Assembly: GCA_964505295.1 (NCBI GenBank)
Contig: CAZDHR010000202.1
Coordinates: forward strand, 1 to 12,457
Reading direction: 5' to 3'
DNA length: 12,457 nt
DNA from: DATKZH01 sp964505295
Lineage (GTDB): Bacteria; Planctomycetota; Planctomycetia; Pirellulales; Thermoguttaceae
The notes below the pieces were generated by a model, which was not told the origin of the DNA, searched no databases, and saw nothing but the letters and a program-made list of their open reading frames with translations. Below are positions 5,709-12,457 of this stretch, piece by piece. The position numbers and the translations under genes are program-made. The stretch's first letter is position 1, and each line of letters starts with the position of its first letter.

Positions 5709-7409
5709 ATGGCCAACACTGAAGAGCACGCTGCATCATTCCGACGGGCCATGCCGCACGTGGCCGGCCCGGTTCTGATCGCCCTGGCGGCTACGGTGGC
5801 GACGGTCGCGACGCTTGCGCCGGAGGGGTGGGGGCCGGGGGTGACTTGCGATGAGATGTACCATATCGAGGTGGGCAAGCGGCTGGTGATGGCGCTGCGG
5901 CAGCAAGGGCTGGGGTTCTTTGCGACGGGGAATATCGAGAGGAATTTCCGCTGGTCGCCCGACGGGCCGCCGGTGCACCCACCGTTGGGGAACTGGGTGC
6001 TGGGGCTTGTGCATCACGCGTTCGACGTTTCCCCGGACGATCCTCGGACGGTTTCGGTCCTGCCGGCCCGGTTTGCACCGGCGTTGGCGTTCGGGTTGCT
6101 CGTGTTGCTGGTTGGGCTTTGGACGACGCGAGCGGAGGGGCCTTTGGCCGGCACGGCGGCCGCGGCGGCCGTGGTGCTCGTGCCGCGCCTGTTCGGCCAC
6201 GCGCATCTGGCGGCCTTGGACATGCTGACGGCGCTCGCGTTCGTGGCCGCCGTGCTGGCGGTCGCCGAGGCGGAGGCTCGGGGCGACCGGCTTTGGCGAT
6301 ACGGCCTGGCGGGCGTGATCTGGGGCCTGGCCATGCTCACGCGCCTGCACGGCCTGTTGGTGCTCCCGCCGGTCGTCGTGTGGCTGGCGTGGCGTCTGCG
6401 GCATCGGGCCGTGCTGCCGATTCTGGCTTGGGGGGCGGCGGGGGTGGCCACGTTTTTCGCCGGGTGGCCCTGGCTGTGGCTGGCGCCGGTCGCCCACTTG
6501 AAGCAGCTCTTGGCGAGCGCGACCGGCAGGCAGGCGATCCAGGTTTTCTATTTCGGCCGAGTGTGGGCCGATAGGGAGACCCCGTGGCACTACCCGCTGG
6601 TGATGTTCGTGGTTGCCCTGCCGATCGGCCTCCTGTTGTTGGGGCTTCTGGGGGTGTGGGCCAGTCGTCGGACGTGGAAGGCCAATCCGGGCTACCTTCT
6701 CGTCCTCGGGACGCTAGGGTTCATGCTGCTGGTGTTCGCCTGGCCGGGCTCGCCCGTGTACGACGGCGTCCGATTGTTCCTGATGGTCTTCCCCCTATGG
6801 GCGATCTCGGTCGGGATCGGCGCCAAGTGGGTGGTCGAGCACCCTGCCTGGAAGGGGATTGCGGTTGGATGGCGGGTCGCGTCCGTGGGGCTATTCGTTG
6901 CGCTTCAGGGTGCGGGGCTGGTGCTCTATCACCCGTGCCAGTTGAGCCACTACAGCCTTCTGGTCGGCGGGCTACGGGGGGCGGAGAAGCTGGGATTCGA
7001 GGTGACCTATTGGGGGGATGCGGTGCCGGAATCCTTTCTCGCCGAGGCAGCCCGGCGTACACGAGGGGAGCCGGTCCTCTTTGCACCAAGCCTGGCGGAT
7101 TTCCATCTCGAGGGGGTGTGGCGGAGCTCACCAGCACTGACGGAGAAAGCTCGGATCGACGGCCGTGTCCCCTTGGCCGGCTGGGAGCAGGGCTGGTCTG
7201 AGCCGCCCCCAGGGGTCCGGTATGCCGTGCTGTTCCACCGCAAGGCTCAGTTGGAGGCCCCAGGGGCCATCCCGCGGCGTCTCTGGTCGGCGGGGGTTGT
7301 GGCGGAGCGGAAGAGGCAGGGCGTTTGGCTGGCCCGTTTGGTGGAATTGCCGAGCGCCGCCGGCCAAGGGGGCCTGCCGGGGGCGATTTCGGCGCCCGGG
7401 GCCAGATAG
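5709..7409 (+). CDS. GT39/ArnT-PMT-like integral membrane glycosyltransferase
   Basis: The 566-residue protein has about ten or more hydrophobic segments (for example near 20-38, 122-140, 146-163, 172-188, 198-212, 213-228, 235-258, 297-316, 329-346, 354-372 and 389-407) and a soluble C-terminal tail. The first loop carries the GT-C acidic motif GVTCDEMYHIEVGKRL (Asp48-Glu49), then HPPLGNW (90-96), RFAPALAFG, and PRLFGHAHLAALDMLTA (159-175) with a second conserved Asp171. These fit dolichyl/polyprenyl-phosphate-sugar dependent transferases (family 39), which use lipid-linked sugars to glycosylate protein, lipid A or cell-surface polymers. The acceptor is not predictable. The ATG at 5709 is chosen over the upstream open frame to 5613; it has only AGG 12 nt before it, and ATG 5751 is an alternative. 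A polyprenyl synthase that could make its lipid carrier is encoded 0.6 kb downstream. Confidence 0.8.
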   Translation: MANTEEHAASFRRAMPHVAGPVLIALAATVATVATLAPEGWGPGVTCDEMYHIEVGKRLVMALRQQGLGFFATGNIERNFRWSPDGPPVHPPLGNWVLGLVHHAFDVSPDDPRTVSVLPARFAPALAFGLLVLLVGLWTTRAEGPLAGTAAAAAVVLVPRLFGHAHLAALDMLTALAFVAAVLAVAEAEARGDRLWRYGLAGVIWGLAMLTRLHGLLVLPPVVVWLAWRLRHRAVLPILAWGAAGVATFFAGWPWLWLAPVAHLKQLLASATGRQAIQVFYFGRVWADRETPWHYPLVMFVVALPIGLLLLGLLGVWASRRTWKANPGYLLVLGTLGFMLLVFAWPGSPVYDGVRLFLMVFPLWAISVGIGAKWVVEHPAWKGIAVGWRVASVGLFVALQGAGLVLYHPCQLSHYSLLVGGLRGAEKLGFEVTYWGDAVPESFLAEAARRTRGEPVLFAPSLADFHLEGVWRSSPALTEKARIDGRVPLAGWEQGWSEPPPGVRYAVLFHRKAQLEAPGAIPRRLWSAGVVAERKRQGVWLARLVELPSAAGQGGLPGAISAPGAR

Positions 7410-7429
7410 GGTTGGCCAGCGGTTGCCCC

Positions 7430-7457
7430 TCGACGGGCGTCGTCCGTAGACTACAAT
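7430..7457 (+). promoter_or_regulatory. Candidate sigma-70 promoter for moaC
   Basis: TCGACG (7430-7435), a 16-bp spacer and TACAAT (7452-7457) resemble the -35 and -10 boxes; the -10 is the better match (five of six). Transcription would start near 7464, with a leader of about 40 nt. No molybdenum-cofactor riboswitch fits in this short space. Confidence 0.4.
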
Positions 7458-7503
7458 AGAGGCCGGCTTTGCGTTTACCCGCCCCCCGGTCGAGCCAAGC
7501 AGC

Positions 7504-7980
7504 ATGGGCCCACTGAGCCATTTTGACGCCCAGGGAGCCAGCCGGATGGTTGACGTGGGCGACAAGGACGTGACGGTGCGGCGGGCCCGAGCGAGCGGCC
7601 GAGTCCGGATGCGGCCCGAGACCCTCCAGTTGGTTCGCGACCGCAAGGTCGGCAAGGGGGACGTGCTCGAGGTTGCCCGGCTGGCCGGGATCATGGCCGC
7701 GAAACGGACCGGGGAGCTCGTCCCGCTGTGTCACGTGCTGCCGTTGGATGGCGTATCGGTTCGGTTTGAATTCCCGGACGCTGCCACCCTGGCGATCGAA
7801 GCGGAAGCCCGGGCAACGGCGCGAACCGGGGTGGAGATGGAGGCGCTCTGTGCCGTAAGCATTGCCGCGCTGACGGTTTACGACATGTGCAAGTCGGTGG
7901 ATCGGGCGATGGTGATCGACCGAGTCCGGCTGGAGGAGAAATCGGGCGGCCGAAGCGGCCATTTCCTCAGAGAAGACTGA
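7504..7980 (+). CDS. moaC: Cyclic pyranopterin monophosphate synthase MoaC
   Basis: MoaC converts the MoaA product 3',8-cyclo-GTP into cyclic pyranopterin monophosphate in molybdenum cofactor synthesis. The 158-residue protein lines up with E. coli MoaC (161 residues) from its first residue: LSHFDAQGASRMVDVGDK matches the family N-terminus, supporting the ATG at 7504 rather than 7546. Active-site residues are all present: Lys51 (KGDV), His77 (PLCH), Glu111 and Glu113 (GVEMEAL), and Asp127 and Lys130 (VYDMCK). The ending SGGRSGHF is typical. There is no strong SD. Other moa genes are absent from the window, so it stands apart from the pathway. The polyprenyl synthase starts 68 nt later on the same strand with no promoter seen between them. 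Confidence 0.96.
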   Translation: MGPLSHFDAQGASRMVDVGDKDVTVRRARASGRVRMRPETLQLVRDRKVGKGDVLEVARLAGIMAAKRTGELVPLCHVLPLDGVSVRFEFPDAATLAIEAEARATARTGVEMEALCAVSIAALTVYDMCKSVDRAMVIDRVRLEEKSGGRSGHFLRED

Positions 7981-8048
7981 GCCGACCACACCTGGAAGCG
8001 CGGCGGCGTCGCACCGCTTGATGCCTTGTCGCAATCAGGGAAGCATTG

Positions 8049-9053
8049 ATGAGCCAGGGGATCAAGCATTTCGGGACGGCGCCCAGAGATCTCCGCACCC
8101 TGTACGCGCCGATTCGCGACGACCTCGATGAGGTCGAACGGGTCCTCGTGGCCGAGCTGTCCAGCAAGTACCCGTTCGTCGATCAACTGGCCCGACACGG
8201 GTTCCGGTTTGGCGGCAAGCGCCTGAGGCCCGCGCTGGTGCTGCTCTCGGGCAAGGCGTGTGGTGGAGTGACCCCCGAACACGTCACGCTGGCGGCGGTG
8301 GTCGAGATGTTCCACACGGCCACGCTGATCCACGACGACGTGCTCGACGAAGCCACGCTCCGCCGCCACTTCGAAACGGTCAACGCCCGCTGGGACAACG
8401 AAACCAGCGTGCTGCTGGGCGATTACCTGTTCACGCGAGCCATGTGCCTGGTCAGCTCGCTGGATAGCACGTTCGCCTGGCGTGCGATTTCGGAGGCGGG
8501 AAAGACCGTCTGCGAGGGCGAGCTGAGACAGATTGAGACGCGAGCCAACTACGACCTGTGCGAGGAAGCCTACCTGGACATCATCGCGGGCAAGACCGCC
8601 GCGCTGTGTGCCTGCTGTTGTCGGCTGGGCGCCCATTACGCGGGTGCCGACCCGGAGCGGCGTGAGGCCTACGGGCGGTTTGGGCAGGACCTCGGGGTCG
8701 CCTTCCAAATCATCGACGACGTGCTGGACGTGCTGGGCGACGAGGCCACCGCGGGGAAGTCGCTCGGAACCGACCTGCGCAAACAGAAGCCGACGCTCCC
8801 GTTGATCCGGCGGTTGAGCCGGCTCGACGGCCGGGAGCGGGACGAGCTGGTGGCGATGCTCTCACGTCCGAACAACCACCATCGCGACCTACTCAAGCAC
8901 CGGCTGGAAGACTGCGACGCAATCGCCTACGCCCGAGATAAGGCGGTCTGGTTTGTTCGCCGCGCCGCCGAGCAGCTTTCCTGTGGGCCGGCAACGGTCG
9001 CCGACGAGGCCCTGCGAGGGATTGCCGAGTTCGTCGTCACCCGGAAACGATAG
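8049..9053 (+). CDS. Long-chain trans-polyprenyl diphosphate synthase
   Basis: The enzyme adds isopentenyl diphosphate units to an allylic primer. The 334-residue protein carries both Asp-rich motifs: HDDVLD (Asp96, Asp97, Asp100) with the following RR, and IIDDVLD (Asp223, Asp224, Asp227). It also has GGKRLRPAL (55-63) for IPP binding and GKTAAL (181-186). The residue five before the first motif is Ala91, a small side chain, which in this family usually means longer products (C30-C45) such as quinone side chains. The exact length cannot be told, so no ispB/hepT-type symbol is given. ATG 8049 is preferred: AGGGA (8037-8041) lies 7 nt upstream; a TTG at 8046 is adjacent. It is likely co-transcribed with moaC and convergent with nrdR. 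Confidence 0.93.
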   Translation: MSQGIKHFGTAPRDLRTLYAPIRDDLDEVERVLVAELSSKYPFVDQLARHGFRFGGKRLRPALVLLSGKACGGVTPEHVTLAAVVEMFHTATLIHDDVLDEATLRRHFETVNARWDNETSVLLGDYLFTRAMCLVSSLDSTFAWRAISEAGKTVCEGELRQIETRANYDLCEEAYLDIIAGKTAALCACCCRLGAHYAGADPERREAYGRFGQDLGVAFQIIDDVLDVLGDEATAGKSLGTDLRKQKPTLPLIRRLSRLDGRERDELVAMLSRPNNHHRDLLKHRLEDCDAIAYARDKAVWFVRRAAEQLSCGPATVADEALRGIAEFVVTRKR

Positions 9054-9142
9054 GCCGAAGCGCTCAGGAGGCCGGTAGCGCAGGCTTCCAGGCCTTGAAA
9101 TCGGCCGGGATAGGGCGTCCGTCTGCGCCGGGCTCGTCTTCG

Positions 9143-9613
9143 CTACTCGCGGGGGCGGGGTGACTCGGAAAGCATGGGGCGGATCTCGTCGACGAAATCG
9201 TGCGCGTCTTCGAATTGCCGGTAGACGCTGGCAAAACGGACGTAGGCGACCTGGTCCAGCTCGCGAAGATGCCGCATCACCAGCTCGCCCAGGTAGCCGG
9301 TCTCCACCTCCGATTCGAAATGCGTCTCCACGTGGTTTTCGATTTCCCAGACGATGGCCTCGAGCTTGGCGTCGCTGATCGGGCGTTTCCAGCACGCTTT
9401 CTCCAGCCCTAGCTTCAGCTTGGTGCGGTCGTAGGGCACCCGGGCGCCATCCTTCTTGACGACTTTGAGATGGGAGCGCTCGATCCGCTCGTAGGTCGTG
9501 TAGCGCCGCTTGCAGGCCAGACACTGGCGTCTGCGCCGGATGATGTAACCGTCCTCGCTGGCCCGGGAGTCGGTCACCCGATCGTTGTCGGCTTGGCAGA
9601 AAGGGCATCTCAT
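9143..9613 (-). CDS. nrdR: Transcriptional repressor NrdR
   Basis: NrdR represses ribonucleotide reductase genes in response to ATP/dATP. The 156-residue protein has the N-terminal zinc ribbon MRCPFC...CLAC (Cys3, Cys6, Cys31, Cys34), with the basic RRRRQC stretch between them. An ATP-cone domain follows (about 48-138; HLKVVKKDGARVPYDRTKL, later YVRFASVYRQFED). The frame continues up to a GTG at 9658, but the family almost always begins M(R/K)CPFC, so the ATG at 9613 is used even though no clear SD precedes it. A strong promoter lies at 9667-9696. No ribonucleotide reductase gene is in the window; the regulated genes lie elsewhere. It converges with the prenyl synthase gene across about 90 nt without an obvious terminator. 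Confidence 0.96.
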   Translation of the reverse strand: MRCPFCQADNDRVTDSRASEDGYIIRRRRQCLACKRRYTTYERIERSHLKVVKKDGARVPYDRTKLKLGLEKACWKRPISDAKLEAIVWEIENHVETHFESEVETGYLGELVMRHLRELDQVAYVRFASVYRQFEDAHDFVDEIRPMLSESPRPRE

Positions 9614-9666
9614 GGCGTGGTGAACTCGCAACCCCGCTCTCGTGCTATACCAACGCACAATAAGGT

Positions 9667-9696
9667 ACTATAGCAGCCGCCGAGGATCCGTGACAA
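9667..9696 (-). promoter_or_regulatory. Sigma-70-type promoter of nrdR
   Basis: On the minus strand, TTGTCA (9691-9696) and TATAGT (9667-9672) each match consensus at five of six positions, with an 18-bp spacer. Transcription would begin near 9660, about 47 nt before the nrdR ATG. An imperfect inverted repeat (GCTATAGTACC and GGTATAGC) spans the -10 and start site, and could be an operator. Confidence 0.6.
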
Positions 9697-9866
9697 CAAG
9701 AGGCGGTCGGAAAGATGGGTGGCGCCGGGAATCCTGTTGCCAGGGGGGCTGTCGTTCCGAGGTTGCGTGAATTCTAGGCAAGATAGAGAGTCTGCGAAAC
9801 TGTGGGAATCCTGCGGCGCCTGCGTCGGGTCGGTGGCCGACCGGTTCGAGGGGGCCGTCCTACCTA

Positions 9867-9895
9867 GTGACGAGTGGCTCCAGGCACTCTATAAT
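9867..9895 (+). promoter_or_regulatory. Promoter with consensus TATAAT box for the zinc-ribbon/PH-domain gene
   Basis: A perfect TATAAT (9890-9895) is preceded at 17 bp by GTGACG (9867-9872), which matches the -35 core TGAC. Transcription would start near 9902, leaving a leader of about 45 nt with an SD site. The rest of the 333-base divergent interval 9614-9946 holds the nrdR promoter and no gene that I can support; the frame open from 9719 lacks any domain before 9947. Confidence 0.6.
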
Positions 9896-9946
9896 ACCTC
9901 AGGCTGGTTATCCCGTTGGGCAGTCTCGTGGAAAGGATGGGAACCG

Positions 9947-10645
9947 ATGAAATGTCCGAGCTGCGGCGCAGAGGTTGCTGAGAACGTGGTCATTTGTCAC
10001 GAGTGCGGTGCCCGAATCGAGCCCGAGGCCGGATCGGAACCCGCTGCCGGAGCAGGAGCGGAAGTTGCTTCGCAGCCGCCTGCGGCAGAAGCGGCTCCGC
10101 CGAGCGACCAAGCTGCCGCGGCTGGCGGAGGCGAGGCCCCGCCGCCGTGGCGGTACTCGATCAAGGACATGCGGATCGTCTGGATCAACATGTTTGTGCT
10201 GACGTTGGCCTTTGTGGCTGTGGGCGTTTGGCTCAGCAGGAGCCGAGACAATTGGCCCGGCTGGCTCGGCTGGCTCACCCCGCCTATCTTCTGGGGCGTG
10301 ATGCTCGGCATCCCCGGGGTGCTGTGGCTCTATCAGCTCTGCAAGCTCATCTATCGCACGACGATCCGTTACGACTTGGAGGAGTTTCGCCTGATTCACA
10401 AGGAGGGGATCTTCGTCTCCAAGACGAACGTCATCGAGCTGATCCGCATCGACGACATGGGCGCAAGCCAGAACCTCGTAGAGAAGTTCCTCTGCGGCGG
10501 CATCGGCAAAGTGCGGGTTCACTCCGAGGACCCCGGCGATCCGCTTCTGTTGCTCCGAGGGCTGGAGAACCACGAGAGCGTCTTCCGGCAAATCGACACG
10601 AAGCGGGCGGCGGCGCGAAAGAAGAGGGCGTTTGTCAGCGCTTAG
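9947..10645 (+). CDS. Zinc-ribbon, two-TM membrane protein with bacterial PH domain (bPH2/DUF304-like)
   Basis: AAGGA (9933-9937), 9 nt upstream, sets the ATG at 9947 within a longer open frame from 9719. The 232-residue protein has three parts. A small zinc ribbon occupies residues 1-22 (MKCPSCGAEV, ICHECGARI; Cys3, 6, 17, 20). An Ala/Pro/Glu-rich, low-complexity linker follows (about 24-68). A membrane hairpin has helices near 78-96 and 113-131. The C-terminal 137-215 region resembles bacterial PH-like domains: RYDLEEFRLIHKEGIFVSKT, then VIELIRIDDMGASQNLVEKF and GKVRVHSED. Such proteins are membrane associated and of largely unknown function; zinc-ribbon heads of this type often serve in protein contacts. 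A basic tail (KRAAARKKR) closes it. It is monocistronic. Confidence 0.75.
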   Translation: MKCPSCGAEVAENVVICHECGARIEPEAGSEPAAGAGAEVASQPPAAEAAPPSDQAAAAGGGEAPPPWRYSIKDMRIVWINMFVLTLAFVAVGVWLSRSRDNWPGWLGWLTPPIFWGVMLGIPGVLWLYQLCKLIYRTTIRYDLEEFRLIHKEGIFVSKTNVIELIRIDDMGASQNLVEKFLCGGIGKVRVHSEDPGDPLLLLRGLENHESVFRQIDTKRAAARKKRAFVSA

Positions 10646-10670
10646 GGGCACGTCAGTGCGTTCTTTGCGA

Positions 10671-10752
10671 GTTGGGTGGCACTGCTGGCTTGTCCAGCAG
10701 TGCCAGGCAACCGGGGAACGCCCCGCTGGACAAGCCAGCAGTGGCACTCAAC
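10671..10752. repeat. Nested inverted repeat, REP-like element, likely bidirectional terminator
   Basis: Two 28-nt arms (10671-10698 and 10725-10752) are inverted copies with 26 identities, including 19 perfect bases (CACTGCTGGCTTGTCCAGC), around a 26-nt spacer. The left arm also folds on its own: 12 perfect pairs (10677-10688 with 10694-10705) and a 5-nt loop, CTTGT. It lies in the 201-nt gap between two convergent genes, where it could end transcription from both sides. A similar core seems to recur in planctomycete genomes, but that is from memory and unverified. Confidence 0.8.
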
Positions 10753-10846
10753 GGGAGCTTAGCAAACGTTGCCGGCAAGCCGACGGCCAACAGCCCTGTT
10801 GAGACCGCGAGGACACCACAGCGGAGAGACAGCGGCTCGCGCTGCC

Positions 10847-12394
10847 CTACTTCTCGCCCTTCTTCGCCCCGTTGCGGGCCGGCTTGCCGCGCTTCTTCGG
10901 CGATCCCGCGGCGGTCCAGTCGCGGCGTTGGCGGGAGCTGGGGATGTCCATCGCCTTGCGATACTTGGTCACGGTGCGCCGGGCGACCGTGATGCCGTGC
11001 TTGGCCAGCTCCTTGACCAGATCCTCGTCGCTGAAGGGATGCTGCTTGTCCTCGTGGTCGACGATTTCCTGGAGCTTCAGGCGGACCGTGTCCCAGGCGA
11101 CTTCCTCGCCGTCCGCGCCAACGGTGCCGCCGCAGAAGAAACGCTTCAGGGGAAAAATGCCCCGAGGGGTTTGGATCCACTTGTCGTCGACCGCCCGGCT
11201 CACCGTGGTGACGTGAACCCCCACCTTGTCGGCGATCTGCTGCATCTTCAACGGCTCGATGAACTCGGGCCCTCGGCGGAGGAACTCGGTCTGGTGGTCG
11301 ACGATCGCCTGGGCCACCCGGGTGAGCGTGTTGCGACGCTGCTGGATCGAGTCGATCAGCCACTGGGCCGAGTTGAACTTCCGCTTGATGAACTCCCGCG
11401 TCTCCTCGTTCGCCTTGCCGCTGGCCAGCAGCCTGCGGTAGTAGGGGCTGATGAACAAATGCGGCGTGCGGCCGTCCTCCAGCCGGACTTTGTAGCCGCC
11501 CCCTTCCGCCGGCTCGACGAACACGTCGGGCGTGACGGCGGGAACGAAGGCCTCGTTGAACCGCGCCCCCGGCTTGGGATTCAGCTTACGGAGCTCCGCG
11601 GTCGTCTCCTGGATCACCTCGATCGAATACCCGGTCCGCTTGGCGATCACCGGCAAGCGGTTGTGCTCCAGGTCTTCCAGGTGGCTGGAGATCAGCGTCT
11701 GTAGTTGCTCGTAGTAGGGCATGCCGGGCGTCAACTGCAAGAGCAAGCACTCACGCAGGTCCCGGGCCGCAACACCGGGCGGGTCGAGCCGGTGGATGAC
11801 CGCTAGCGCCTGCTTGGCCAGCGCGAGGTCCTCCTCCGTGGCGTCCGAGCCGATCAGGTCTTCCAGGCTGCTCTGGAGGTACCCGTTGGGATCCAGGTTG
11901 TAGATGATCCGGTCGGCCATCGCCCGAAGCTTGCGCTCCAGGTTGAACCACCCCAATTGCTCGTGCAGGTAATCCTGGAGCGATTGGGGCCGGGCGGCCA
12001 TGTTGGCCATGGCGTCGTGCTGGCGCTCGCCCTCTTCGGCGACTCGATTGCGCGAGGGCCGGGTGTGCTCCTCGAAGTGATCCGGCCACTCCTCGTCCAT
12101 CTTCAAGAGCCGCTCGAAGTCGTCCTCGTTGTCGGTCGACTCGTCGATGACCAGCTCGCGCTCTTCGTCGGTGGGCGAATCGGGGGCTTCCGGCGCTTCG
12201 TAGTCGTCCTCGTCGGCGGGCAGATCCGGGTCCTGTTCCTGCATCTCCAGGACGGGGTTCTCCTCCATCTCCTGCTCGATCCGTTCCTCCAACGCCAGGA
12301 TCGGCAATTGGAGGATCTCCATCGACTGGATCATCCGCGGTGCAAGCACCTGCTTCTGAACCATTCGAAGCTCTTGACCGAGAGAGAGTCGCAT
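10847..12394 (-). CDS. rpoN: RNA polymerase sigma-54 factor RpoN
   Basis: RpoN directs RNA polymerase to -24/-12 promoters that need an AAA+ activator. The 515-residue protein has all regions. Region I is at 1-50 (LGQELRMVQKQVLAPRMIQS, the Gln/Leu-rich activator-contact part). A long acidic region II spans about 51-125. The core-binding domain is about 135-325 (RLDPPGVAARDLRECL, LNPKPGARFN). The HTH is at 385-406 (MQQIADKVGVHVTTVSRAV), and the RpoN box at 471-479 is ARRTVTKYR, one residue from the usual ARRTVAKYR. After the box comes an uncommon Lys/Arg-rich tail (489-515). The ATG at 12394 begins MRLSLGQ, as expected. No SD is obvious. The upstream neighbour is outside the window, and the 3' side ends at the nested repeat. 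Confidence 0.97.
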   Translation of the reverse strand: MRLSLGQELRMVQKQVLAPRMIQSMEILQLPILALEERIEQEMEENPVLEMQEQDPDLPADEDDYEAPEAPDSPTDEERELVIDESTDNEDDFERLLKMDEEWPDHFEEHTRPSRNRVAEEGERQHDAMANMAARPQSLQDYLHEQLGWFNLERKLRAMADRIIYNLDPNGYLQSSLEDLIGSDATEEDLALAKQALAVIHRLDPPGVAARDLRECLLLQLTPGMPYYEQLQTLISSHLEDLEHNRLPVIAKRTGYSIEVIQETTAELRKLNPKPGARFNEAFVPAVTPDVFVEPAEGGGYKVRLEDGRTPHLFISPYYRRLLASGKANEETREFIKRKFNSAQWLIDSIQQRRNTLTRVAQAIVDHQTEFLRRGPEFIEPLKMQQIADKVGVHVTTVSRAVDDKWIQTPRGIFPLKRFFCGGTVGADGEEVAWDTVRLKLQEIVDHEDKQHPFSDEDLVKELAKHGITVARRTVTKYRKAMDIPSSRQRRDWTAAGSPKKRGKPARNGAKKGEK

Positions 12395-12457
12395 GGGAAC
12401 CGCCGGCTAGAAATCCGGGATGGGAGATTGGTGATTAGGCTTCTTGGTTTCCGGGGA

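Noticed and set aside
6721..8034. 437-codon minus-strand frame
   Set aside because: It runs antisense across the end of the glycosyltransferase gene and all of moaC, both well supported. It is Arg/Pro/Gly-rich with no domain.
8889..9608. 239-codon minus-strand frame over nrdR
   Set aside because: It overlaps nrdR in another frame. nrdR has an intact zinc ribbon and ATP cone, so this is a shadow.

Overview
The window looks like a piece of a planctomycete chromosome (phylum Planctomycetota, possibly Pirellulales). This placement is an inference. It rests on high GC content, a secreted CehA/McbA-type PHP-like protein, a DUF304/bPH2 protein with a zinc-ribbon head, a Xis/MerR-type HTH fused to a receiver-like domain, and an inverted repeat of a kind I associate from memory with these genomes. 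Most genes are housekeeping. I see no phage, insertion sequence, CRISPR array, rRNA or tRNA.

Layout. (1) 1-350, plus strand: the 3' end of a VapC-like PIN toxin gene, cut by the window edge. (2) 450-2024, minus strand: a compact operon dnaJ-like/cbpA, rnpA, yidD, with a 4-nt gap and then a 4-nt ATGA overlap, read from a sigma-70-like promoter at 2085-2114. (3) 2296-3858, plus: an exported PHP-like protein, followed by a terminator-like hairpin. (4) 3894-4677: about 0.8 kb with no convincing gene. (5) 4678-5250, plus: an HTH plus receiver-like regulator, followed by two GC-rich hairpins. (6) 5709-7409, plus: a GT39-type membrane glycosyltransferase. (7) 7504-9053, plus: moaC and a long-chain polyprenyl diphosphate synthase, probably one transcript. 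(8) 9143-9613, minus: nrdR with a good promoter, convergent with the synthase gene. (9) 9947-10645, plus: a zinc-ribbon/two-TM/bacterial PH-domain membrane protein with a near-consensus promoter. (10) 10671-10752: a nested inverted repeat between convergent genes. (11) 10847-12394, minus: rpoN (sigma-54).

How the genes relate. The dnaJ-rnpA-yidD operon joins protein folding, tRNA 5' processing and inner-membrane protein insertion. rnpA and yidD are classical neighbours, but here the usual partner in front of rnpA, rpmH, is replaced by a J-domain gene. nrdR controls ribonucleotide reductase genes, moaC serves molybdenum cofactor synthesis, the prenyl synthase serves quinone or lipid carriers, and rpoN supplies the alternative sigma factor. 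These look like independent transcription units rather than one system. The least ordinary items are the HTH/pseudo-receiver protein with the long untranslated-looking stretch before it, the substituted metal motif in the PHP-like protein, and the nested repeat at 10671-10752. I did not find a clear new multi-gene system.
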